A stretch of DNA of 64,000 nucleotides. Origin: Tritrichomonas musculus. Its lineage: Eukaryota > Parabasalia > Tritrichomonadida > Tritrichomonadidae. The stretch lies in NCBI GenBank assembly GCA_039105265.1, contig JAPFFF010000007.1, forward strand, positions 310,001 through 374,000, read 5' to 3'. The first letter of the stretch is position 1; the number at the start of each line of letters is the position of its first letter. The translations under genes and the position numbers were made by a program. This document shows, piece by piece, positions 18,707 through 28,600 of the stretch. The notes below the pieces were generated by a model. The model had not been told where the DNA came from. It made no database searches and worked only from the letters and a program-made list of their open reading frames with translations.

Positions 18707-21547
18707 TCAATAAGCGTCAGATCCGTTAGCAGTTGGCAAGAAAGGAGAGATTGGCTGTCTATTTGGGTTCCATCCTCTTGGCATCTGCTTAGTCACTGCC
18801 AAGTTAGACTTATTTTTCCTAGGAGTAGCATTTTGTGGCAGAATCAAATTAGGTCCATGAGTTGCCTGCTGTCTCGTTTGTGGTCTCAATGCCGGCTTCA
18901 TTTGCTGAGGTGCTTGAATTCCGCCCACAGCGAAGCCTCCTCCCACGTATTTTGTCTCGGTCTTAATAATAGACGCCACGGGCTTTGTCATATTATTATT
19001 ATTTTTTTTATTAGCGTAAGAAGTCTTTGCACGAATTTGTCCGACTTTTTTCTTAGTGTCATACAACTCGAACTTTTCTTCTCTCACCATATTTCTAACC
19101 GTCATTAATTGGTCGCGTGTATTAGCGACGTGTGAACCTTGTTGAGAAGCCTGTTGCTGCATTCTTTGTAATGTTTTTATCTTGTCTTTGAGGATGTCAT
19201 TGTAATATGCGTATTCAGCTTCAAATTGTCCACCGTAGCTGTTCTGAAGGTGCCTCTCCTCAACGGCTGCTTTATCTTTCAGCACTTTTTTGACATTCAT
19301 TAAATTTTCAAGGCGACTTATTAAGACCATTAAACGGTCTCTTAACGTCATGTTCATTCTAATCAGCTGCGCTTGCTCAGGATTAGTCGAGTCGAGAAAC
19401 CGCCAGCGATGAACGTACATCGGCTTCTCTATCTCTTCTTCGAGGGCTCTACTCTTTCCCATCATTTCGCAGAGTGATTTTTGGATTCTTATGATCTCAT
19501 TACGAAGTGCCTTGCCGTGCCTGTTCTTGCCCATGAGCTCGCTTGTCTTTTTCGACTCGTTAATTAGCTCCTCTTTCAATTTTTCAATGAGCTCTGTTTG
19601 CTTCGTGTAAGACGCTTTTGTGTGCATAATTTGACATTTTACAAGATGGGCTTTCGTGATCAGCTTCTCCTTTTCATTGACATGACGGACCGTCATCTTC
19701 TCCATGACGTCGCTGCTCGCTTTGATCTCATTCAGGCACTGCTTCTGCTTCATCGTTTCGAGATCGGAAGACGTTAAAAGAAATTGTGAACGTGTCATTA
19801 AATTGCGAATTTCTGTTGTTTTTAGGTCCATTTCTTTAAGATCATCTTTCATCTTGGTAACGTCTCTCGTTAACGTGACAACTTGGTTGAGAATCGTCTT
19901 CGCCTTGTAGTGCGTTTCAACACACAATTTGTCCTTTTCGCGAATTTCTTCTTTCAACGCTTTTATTTGCTTTGAAAGTATGTCGTTCTTCTCGAGCATC
20001 GACTCGTTCTCTTTGAATGCAATTTGGCACTGTCGGCTGGCATTGTCTCTTTCATTCTGGACGGTTTCCGTTAACGATACTTGCCTTTTAATTTGATTTT
20101 GAAGCTCGTTCGCTTTCATCGTGTTTTGGTCAATTTGTTCTTCTCTGGTTTTTACTTCTTCTCGGATTTGGATTTGACCATTCTTGGCTTCAATGGTCCT
20201 GTCTTCATATGTATTCATGTCTGCATTGAGCTGGACAACTTTGCCTCGGAATTCATGCTGATCTTCTTTAACCGCTAATATGCTATATGAGATAAAGTCC
20301 GCCTGATCTTCTACCATCGCTGTATTTTGTACTTCTAGTCCGTATTTTAAGGATATGTTTCTGGTATCTTTTATAATTCTTTCGATTTTGATTCGAGTAG
20401 TTTGATTATTATTTTTGGTGGTATTGAATTCAGTTATCAGTTTGATGATTTCATTACTACATTCAGTAATTTTCTTACGATAAACACTCCTTTCTTGATC
20501 GATTTCCTTGATATAACTCTTCAAATCGGCTAATTCTTCTTTAAGTTGACTCCGCTCTTCTTCAACTTTGTCTAATCGTGCTTTAAATCCATTGTATGTA
20601 CGCTCTAGATCCGCATATTCTGCAGTATGTTTTTCAATTAATTCATTCGTTTTTGATGTATGTTTCTTTCTATCTTGAAAAGTCTTTTGGGCTTGCTTAA
20701 CTAGACCAATACTGGATTGTAAATCTTCATTGGCTGAAATAACGTTTAATTTTTCATTGTGGAGATCATCTTCAATATTTTTGATTTTACGTTTTTGTTT
20801 ATTGATAGTATCATCAATATCTTGATTCGTGTTTTGTTGCGATTTAATAAAATTCTTCGTTTGAATAATATCATTCATTACTTTATCAATATCACTGACA
20901 ATGTTGGTATTTTGCTTTTTTGATTCATCAAAATTTTTTTGAAGTTCATCATGCTCTTTTGTAAAAGTATCAATTTGCGCTTTTAAATTTTCTGTATCTG
21001 TTTGAGCTTCAGAAAGTTGATCTTTCATTGTATTTATTTGTACTGTTTGAACAGGTATTTCTTTTTTTAAAACAGCAATTTGATCACTGATATCTTGAAG
21101 TGAGGCTTGCTGAGTAAATGCTTGCGCACCACCTTGCTCAACTAATCTTGATAAATGTGAAATTTCTGCTTTTAAGTTTTCAATGGCTTCTTTGCTTTTT
21201 TGTTCTTTTTCTTGAGATAGTTCAACCATTTTCCAAGCTTTTTCAAACTCATGCCGTAAGCCTGCAATAGTTCGTTGATCATTTTGAGATAATGTTAAAA
21301 CACTAGAAACCTTATTTGCATTAGCAAGAATACTGTTGTTAAGCTCTTTACATCGGTCAATTAACATTTGGTTACTTTTATGAGAATTTAATAACTCTTC
21401 GTACAACCTTTCATATTCTTCACGGAAATGATCAAACGATTGATCAGAAATAAGATCTTGAACAACACGATGAAATGTTTTTTCCATTTCATCAAATTTT
21501 TCTAAATCTTTTTCGGCTTCATCGATTTCATTATCTTTTTCATCCAT
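18707..21547 (-). CDS. CFAP58: Cilia- and flagella-associated protein 58
   Basis: A 946-residue coiled-coil protein. The N-terminal 200 residues follow the CFAP58/CCDC147 pattern closely: VVQDLISDQSFDHFREEYERLYEEL, then CKELNNSILANANKVSSVL, SQNDQRTIAGLRHEFEKAWKMV, EKEQKSKEAIENLKAEISHLSRLVEQG. Heptads run almost without break to about residue 780. A later HRWRFLDSTNPEQAQLI block matches the family C-terminal region. The last 120 residues are a basic, Pro/Gln/Asn-rich tail not typical of animal CFAP58. The protein sits on the axoneme and associated structures and is needed for normal flagella; trichomonads have several flagella. The first ATG is used. GC content and codon choice shift upward in the 3' third (about 18.7-20.2 kb) relative to neighbours. 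Confidence 0.92.
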   Translation of the reverse strand: MDEKDNEIDEAEKDLEKFDEMEKTFHRVVQDLISDQSFDHFREEYERLYEELLNSHKSNQMLIDRCKELNNSILANANKVSSVLTLSQNDQRTIAGLRHEFEKAWKMVELSQEKEQKSKEAIENLKAEISHLSRLVEQGGAQAFTQQASLQDISDQIAVLKKEIPVQTVQINTMKDQLSEAQTDTENLKAQIDTFTKEHDELQKNFDESKKQNTNIVSDIDKVMNDIIQTKNFIKSQQNTNQDIDDTINKQKRKIKNIEDDLHNEKLNVISANEDLQSSIGLVKQAQKTFQDRKKHTSKTNELIEKHTAEYADLERTYNGFKARLDKVEEERSQLKEELADLKSYIKEIDQERSVYRKKITECSNEIIKLITEFNTTKNNNQTTRIKIERIIKDTRNISLKYGLEVQNTAMVEDQADFISYSILAVKEDQHEFRGKVVQLNADMNTYEDRTIEAKNGQIQIREEVKTREEQIDQNTMKANELQNQIKRQVSLTETVQNERDNASRQCQIAFKENESMLEKNDILSKQIKALKEEIREKDKLCVETHYKAKTILNQVVTLTRDVTKMKDDLKEMDLKTTEIRNLMTRSQFLLTSSDLETMKQKQCLNEIKASSDVMEKMTVRHVNEKEKLITKAHLVKCQIMHTKASYTKQTELIEKLKEELINESKKTSELMGKNRHGKALRNEIIRIQKSLCEMMGKSRALEEEIEKPMYVHRWRFLDSTNPEQAQLIRMNMTLRDRLMVLISRLENLMNVKKVLKDKAAVEERHLQNSYGGQFEAEYAYYNDILKDKIKTLQRMQQQASQQGSHVANTRDQLMTVRNMVREEKFELYDTKKKVGQIRAKTSYANKKNNNNMTKPVASIIKTETKYVGGGFAVGGIQAPQQMKPALRPQTRQQATHGPNLILPQNATPRKNKSNLAVTKQMPRGWNPNRQPISPFLPTANGSDAY

Positions 21548-22070
21548 TGATATAAAATTGATACTAATAAACTTTTATTTTAATAACGTACAAAATATTC
21601 AATAGTTTATCGATATAAATTCAAAGAATCGAAAATTATATAAAAATAAATTTTTAAAAAATCTCCTTTTTTATTTAATTTAAAGCATTTTTTAAAGCCT
21701 AGGTATTTCTAAAAAAAAATAATTCAAAAATAATAAACTTTTTCAATTTACATTAAGAAATTAATCTTAGTAAAAAAAAAAAGACACATGTTTTGAAAAT
21801 ATATCATTAAATAAATATGATTTCAAAAGATTAATGTCTTAAATTTGCTTTTTATGATATAGTATAGAGAAAATTATAAATAAAAATACTTTTATTTAAT
21901 GAAAATTTGACGCCTGCATTTGCTTTTTTCAAATGTTGAATTAATAACAAGCATTGATTACTATAATATAATGGAAATGCAATTTAATAAATAAAAAATA
22001 TTTTTTTTTTTTTTTTTTTTTTTATGTTTCGAATTAATGTAGGTAATATCCTTTCATTTCATTAAAAGTT
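21548..22070. other. Intergenic, AT-rich
   Basis: About 520 bases between divergent genes. It ends in a T23 tract (22001-22023). No gene seen. Confidence 0.6.
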
Positions 22071-22077
22071 TCATTTC
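22071..22077 (+). promoter_or_regulatory. Candidate Inr of the broken kinase-Sel1 gene
   Basis: TCATTTC ends three bases before the ATG at 22080. A second copy lies at 22054-22060. Both fit the trichomonad initiator, suggesting the promoter outlived the gene. Confidence 0.35.
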
Positions 22078-22079
22078 TT

Positions 22080-22891
22080 ATGCAAGACAGTTTTAATGAG
22101 TTTCAGAATTGTATTAAAGATAAATCTCTAATAATGAGAAATGAGAATTTGCAAGCAATTCTGGATAAAATTCAATTTCTTTTTTTACCAAACAACATCA
22201 ACGATATCTTAACAAAATTTCTTCAGAATGAATCAAAAATTTTAATTATTGATGAATATAGAGGTGAAAATGAGAGCAAATATTTATTTGTTTGTTTTGA
22301 TTACAAATTAATGATTTTAAATCATGAAAAAAGTTTACCATATCTTAACAATTTCATGTTCCAGCATGAATATTTAGAAATATATTTTCTAAAAAAGAAT
22401 TCAATTTTTTGACCAAATATTAAAATAGCAGATGGAATATTTATTAATGAAATTAATAATTTGTCATATCAATTTAATAATAATATCAGCAAATACCAAT
22501 CATTTTCCAGTAAAATAGTCAATTGTATTTCAGGCTTTCTAATTAAGAAAAGTTATGAAAATGGTTTTTTAAAATACAAAAGCAAATTGCATGACGATTT
22601 TCACTTTGAAGTACAGAAAGAAAAAGATTACGCTATTTTGTGAGAACTTGGGAGAGGAAGTTCATCGGATGCTAATCTATTATTATAAAAACGAAGAATT
22701 ACTTGCATTAAAACGGCCATTTGACAATGGTATTGAAACGGTTAGACGAGAACGACAAAATTATTTAAAATTCCGTTTTCCATTTATTCCAAAATACTAC
22801 GGTTATGTTTGTCAAAATGATCGTGAATGCATCATAATTGAATATATATTTGGCCAAACACTTGACAAATACGATTTGACGAAACTCGATG

Positions 22892-22937
<46 letters not shown>

Positions 22938-24114
22938 ATTTTTCAGTTATGCCAAACAAATAAGTATTTTCACTCTAAAGAGCGTGTGTATCGCGATTTT
23001 AAATTGAACAATATTATTATCGATGTCAACAAGAATGGAATTCTTATTGATTTTATTCGTTTGGTTGATATCAACGAACAAAAAACTATAGATTTGATAA
23101 GTGAGTTCATATCACCAGAATATTTTACAAACTTTACATTATCATATGAAAACGAATATGAGTCTCTTAGATGCATGCATCATTACCTAATTACAGGTAA
23201 AAACGATTTTAATGAGCATATTGATTTTAATGAACATATTGATTTTAATGAACATGGTTGAAGAATTATTTAAAAGTGATTTTTATAAATTTGGAATTTA
23301 TCATATTGATTCAAATGACACAAAAAATAGAGATAAATCAATTCATTATTTGACACTTGCAGCAAATCAAAATCATTCAGATGCACAATTTTTACTTGGA
23401 GATATTTATTATTTTGGTGAATATAACACACGAGATATCAACAAATCAATTCATTATTTTACACTTGCTGCAAATCAAGATCATCGCGATTCACAGTTTT
23501 TGCTCGGATGCATTTATTACGAAGGATTATATATAGATTATGACATCCAACAAACAATCCATTCCTTCAAAGAAGTGTCATGCTTCAACGGCCAGTCTGC
23601 CAAAAGCAATCTTGGAATTATATATAAAACAGGTCAGAGAGTGAAAGCAAATCCTTCTGGCTCATTTGTTTACTTTGAAGAAGCCATTCGTCAGAAGAAT
23701 GACGAAGTTGCAATGTTCAATCTTGCGCACATTTATTTTTATGAAGAAGCAGGCATTTCAAATCTAAAGAAAGCGATTGAATTATTATTGAAGCCAGCCA
23801 TCAAAGGTGTGATTCACTCTCTTGATCTTTTATGCTTAGCAGTGATCAAGAAATATGAATCACCAGACATTTATAAAATAAATGAAGACTTTCGCACGAT
23901 AGACCATGAAAAGAGCTGGCTGCTCTCAGAAAAAGTTATAAAAAACATTGAATCACGCAATCTAATGGAATCTAGTTTTTATGATCTTTTATATGATGAT
24001 CTCAAAGAAATTAATCTTGTTTATTATGTAAACACAATTGAAAATCAAACACGAAAATTGAAACAATCAATGAGCTTTTTTATGAAGGGCTGGGTGATAT
24101 TCAAATATGAATGA
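22080..24114 (+). pseudogene. Broken protein kinase with C-terminal Sel1 repeats
   Basis: The pieces in order match the large trichomonad kinase-Sel1 family. First is an N-terminal helical region (22080-22412). Then come a kinase N-lobe (ELLALKRPF, then YYGYVCQNDRECIIIEYIFG, to about 22890) and a catalytic loop (VYRDFKLNNIIIDVNKNG with LIDFI as the DFG equivalent, 22986-23100). Last are at least four Sel1-like repeats (AANQNHSDAQFLLGDIYYFG and copies, 23330-23780). The reading frame is broken by a TGA at 22410 and by frame changes near 22640, at the A tract 22892-22935 and near 23250. The last break follows an 18-base unit repeated three times (23202-23255, NEHIDF). The frame after the A tract continues the kinase correctly, so slippage in the A run is a likely cause. 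The Sel1 half (23212-24114) is uninterrupted. Confidence 0.75.
22892..22935 (+). repeat. A44 homopolymer inside former coding sequence
   Basis: An uninterrupted run of 44 A between the kinase N-lobe and the catalytic loop. It would encode poly-lysine, which no kinase has at this place, so it arose by insertion or slippage, or is an assembly artefact. Confidence 0.9.
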
Positions 24115-24526
24115 ATATATTTGACAGAGATACTAATTTGATTAACTGAATCACATCAAACGCTTTGTGTAATATAGTAAAATACTAAATATGCCTCTTT
24201 TTTATGACATTTTTAAAAACTTTTTGTGAGTCATAAGACATTTAATATTTCAAAAAGTTGCAGCCTGAAATATCAAAAACATTATAAAGTAAAAATTGAA
24301 TTGTTTTTTTAAGGAAGAAGGATAAAAAAAAAAGTACTTAATACAAAACAAACACATCATCATACAAAGAAAGTTTTGAATCTCTTAGTTCTTTTTAATC
24401 TTGACAAAATAAGAATTCAACTGCTCAAAAAGAATTGCTAAAACACGATAAATAGCAAAATTATACTTATACAAACACAGAAGCACCAAAATATCAGTTA
24501 AATAATTACATCAAAACAATCTTAAT
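24115..24526. other. Intergenic
   Basis: About 410 AT-rich bases. No gene or repeat was recognised. Confidence 0.5.
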
Positions 24527-25153
24527 ATGAAGAGAACTAAGGCGATGGATGTTCTTTTCATGATCGATGCTACAGGCTCTATGGCGAATACCATTCAAGC
24601 TGCACACGAAAAAGCGGAAGATTTAGCGTTTGAATTACATATCTCAAACCGAAAGGCCTTATTTAAATTTGCATGCATTTGCTATCGTGACCCTGTATAT
24701 GCACCATCTGATGTCCACCAAGTTTTCGATTTTGACGAAGAAATAGAGAACCTTGCTACGTTTCTAGAAGATGTAAAGGCATCAGGAGGCGGTGATGGAC
24801 CTGAAGATTATGTAGGAGCACTCAATGAGGCATTTAACAGCCTCTCATGGCGGGATAATTCAAAAAGGGCAATTATATGGATTGCTGATGCCCCAGCCCA
24901 CGGACAGAGATACTGCGGATCATCAAACCACCAGGAAGAAGAGCCAAAGCTTGAACCACTTGTTAAACAACTTGCACAAGATAGATACTATTTTGTTAGC
25001 ATAAGCTTAAATAATGGTGAGAAAGATCCAGATAAAGAAATTCCATTTAGGATTGAATCATTTTCACCAGAAAAAGGTAACGAAATTAAACGTATTACTG
25101 AAACAATGGCAGAATCAACAAAAGCAATGGTTAACGAAGCTCTTTTTGAATAA
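24527..25153 (+). CDS. Stand-alone vWA-domain protein (VwkA-like, no kinase domain)
   Basis: A 208-residue protein that is a single von Willebrand factor A domain. The metal-ion-dependent adhesion site is intact: DATGSM at 14-19 (D-x-T-G-S), and the later GGGDGPEDYVGAL and WIADAPAHG segments supply the other metal-coordinating loops. The pattern GPEDYVGALNEAF... LSWRDNSKRAIIWIADAPAHG closely follows the vWA half of Dictyostelium VwkA-type alpha-kinases. Here the protein ends after the vWA fold without an alpha-kinase domain. It has no signal peptide or membrane segment, so it is probably cytosolic. Its partner is unknown. The first ATG is used. Confidence 0.88.
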   Translation: MKRTKAMDVLFMIDATGSMANTIQAAHEKAEDLAFELHISNRKALFKFACICYRDPVYAPSDVHQVFDFDEEIENLATFLEDVKASGGGDGPEDYVGALNEAFNSLSWRDNSKRAIIWIADAPAHGQRYCGSSNHQEEEPKLEPLVKQLAQDRYYFVSISLNNGEKDPDKEIPFRIESFSPEKGNEIKRITETMAESTKAMVNEALFE

Positions 25154-25683
25154 TTTTTTACAATAAAATTTTCAATTTTTTTAAATAAAATATTGTGGAT
25201 TTTGCAAGAGAAATTGTGCCTCAACTTTTTAAGAGAACTAATAGAAAAAAATAAGAAGAAAAAGACGGATAACATTCACAACGAAAAAAAAAAAAAATTC
25301 AATGATTTTTTGGTCGTATACAAGCTTTTTATAGCTTTGAATATGCTATCAAAGGGAACTTTTTCAAATCTCAAATATATTGGTCACTTCTTCTCTGGCT
25401 AAATACATCTAAACTCCCGGGGTGTCAAACTTTTCGTTCTCTCCTGATTTGGTGGCCACCAAAAGTATATTTAATTCTGATATTTACGAATTTTCCTCCT
25501 CAAAAAGTTGTTTTGCTAAATTCGAATTATTTTTGGTCATCAGAAAAATTCTTTCAATTCTTTTTCTTCAGAAAAAGCTCGCACCATTTTTATTCAGCTT
25601 AATAAAAAAGATAATAAAAATCTAGTGAAATTTTTTTTTTTAATGAAATAAAATATCATTTCCGATATTTTGTTGAAAAGGAG
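25154..25683. other. Intergenic
   Basis: About 530 bases between convergent genes. A short open frame at 25422-25625 looks like chance; no motif seen. A locally less AT-rich patch near 25410-25460 is unexplained. Confidence 0.45.
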
Positions 25684-28600
25684 TTAAAAACCAGTGGTTA
25701 CCAAAGGATCATATATAGGTTGGGTATTTTTATTGCGATTATTAGAAATATTTGAATGATCATTTTCTTCAGGATCACCAGAATCACTATGATTAAAACG
25801 ACTCTTATGCTTTCTATGAATTATTGATGCCACTAAAACTATTAAGAGCCCTAAGTCGATAACTAGAAACACAATAATTGCAATAAAATAAGGATCTACA
25901 TAATGATCTAACTTTATAACAGGAGGATGTTTAATAAAAGATACAAAGGCACGAGTATCTTTTTTAGATAGTATTTTGACTGTTTCTCTGTTGCTATTAT
26001 TGGTACATCTAGCTGTGTTAAATCTTGAATTGTTGAAAACTATTCTATCAATCCAAGTCTGACAATTAAATTGACCATCAAAAATCATATATTCATCGTC
26101 TTGTTTTGGACCATCTTGTGAAACTCTGTTCATATAAATTGTTTTAGGTGGCTCCAATAAAGCACCTTTTATCATTGGGATTAAGTCGTTTTGATAAGCA
26201 ATCATTTCAATTAAAAGTTGTGATTCTTTTATAGTAACACTTTCATCAAAAAAAGCTGTTGCTGTTTGCTTTATTTTTATTGTATCTGTAATTTCTAAAT
26301 CAGTTAAATTAGCTTTAGAATGTTCATGCAATGTTAAATTATTGATTTTAACATCAATATGTTCATTTGCATCATTGACTATGTACAATTCTGTATAATT
26401 AACAACATTAACTGTTCCAATCTCGACTGATTTAACCAAATTATCAACTCGAATAATTCTTGTTGAATTAAGATTAAGTTGACCATTAATCTTTATTGTT
26501 GATTGATTTATAGATTTAATTTCAAGTGTTCCACCTCCAAGAATATTTAGATTTATTTCATTCATTCTACCAATATCAATTGTTGTATGTTTGTCATCAG
26601 AAAGAATACAATTAAGATTTCCACCAGTATAATGAATAGTGAGATTTTCTTTTGCTGAAATGAACTCATTTTCTTTAAGACTAATATTGTATGTGATCTC
26701 ATTGTATGGCAGATAAAGAACAAAAAGGGTGTTACTTCTTGCTTCTTTTATTCTTTGATTAGCTCTTATGAAATATTCTTCGATTTCATAAGTTAAAATC
26801 GATAAGTCATTTGCCCACTCATCTTCAAAATTTTTTGGTGTTGTGTAAACGGAGTAATTAAATGTTGCAGGAGGAATCAAATGTGTTATATCTTTATAAT
26901 AAGAAACTTTTATTGATTTAGCAAGGTCACATATTTTTATTGATGGATTTATCAAAGATTCATCTTCATCATTTGAAAGTAATTTTTTAGTTATTTGAAG
27001 TCTATTAAGATTTAAGTTATTCATATCTTTAGCTTCTTCATTATAATCTGTATCATTAAAATCTGTATCATTGTAATCCGTATCATTATAATCTGTATTA
27101 TTGTAATCCGTATAATTGAAATCAGTGTAATTGTAATCAGTATCATTAAAATCGGTGTCATTGAAATCAGTATAATTGAAATCAGTGTCATTAAAATCTG
27201 TAGCATTATAATCAGAATAATTTGATTCAGTATATGTAGCATAAATGCATGAATCTTCATCACCTGACACAAAATCTAAATACTGTTCATCAGTACTATG
27301 AATACCAAATTCATTCATAAAATATAAGTAATCATCAGTATAATATTTTCGAGAAACAGGAACAGTAAAACCATCTTGATCAACAATACAAAATTTCTTG
27401 TACTTGCCTTCAACATTTATTACTCTTAGTTCTAAGTCAAGCTTTGATCTATATGTTCGAACTAAATCTACTGGTTCTGCAAAAGAAGTCATATAATAGA
27501 ATGGCTTGTCAGTTTTAATTGCTTCTTCAATTAAGCCTTGCCTGTCTTCTTGCTCGAAAAGATCAGTAAGATTTGTGTCAAGAATCGTGATTCCATTTTT
27601 TACTGGATATTTAAAAATGGCAAAACCGTCTGGATTTGAAAAAGTTTGTTTAAAATAACATAACGGTTGTGACAAATTTTTTGTACAAATTGGAATGAAA
27701 TCATAAACATGACCTGGTATTACTGCTAATTTGAAAAACAATCCTTCTTTTTCAGTGTTATTTTCTGTTGTTAGGCCTGTTGTTTTGTCATGAAGCAAAA
27801 TATCATCTGCTCTTTCGCACCAAACATGGTATATAACCGAATCCCATTTAGGAAAATCAGGAATTGTTTTCTCAGTTAGAGGGTGCTCATCATCAATTAT
27901 AATTAGAGAAGGTGCTATAATTATTTTTTGATCTTCTTTGCATTCTAATGCCAGAATGCTATACGATTGATCACCAAAATCAATGAGAGTTTGTATTGTT
28001 CCATTAACATCAGTTACACTATATTGCCCTTTTATGGTCTGAATAAAAGCAATAGCAACTGGTGTTTGTGCAAAATCTACCTCATAATACTTACTTGAGA
28101 AATATAATGTCTTTTCATCAATAAAATTACCTTGAATAACATGATTTATTGTAACTTTTTCAATAGATGTGTTTTGTCTTCTGAACGGAATAAAAATAAC
28201 ATCTTTATCAAATGGAATTTGGTAATATTCACTGGCAATCATTGTATAATTACATATTGGCTGCATTAATGGCATGTTGATAATAACCCATTTAACTTTA
28301 GGGTGGATTTTCTTGAGTTGGAAAACACCATATAGTTGCTGGTCTTTGAATTGAATAGTTATTGGCTTATTTTTAGATGCTTTTTCTGATTTGAGAGTGT
28401 AAACATTAGTAATAACTCGATGTGTGGAATTTGGTTGTGAACAATTTACTTTGACAATTGGTGTGAATCTTTGAATTAAACATTCACATTGGATATTAAT
28501 TTTTGGTTCAGTCTTTATAACTGTTTGTGTTTGTGAATTTGCAATTTGTTGAACTTCAGAATAAGTTATCGGCTGCTTTAGAGTAATTATATTATAATTA

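Noticed and set aside
25422-25625. 67-codon plus-strand open frame
   Set aside because: No domain, no good initiator, hydrophobic and Phe/Leu-rich in the way random AT-rich DNA reads.
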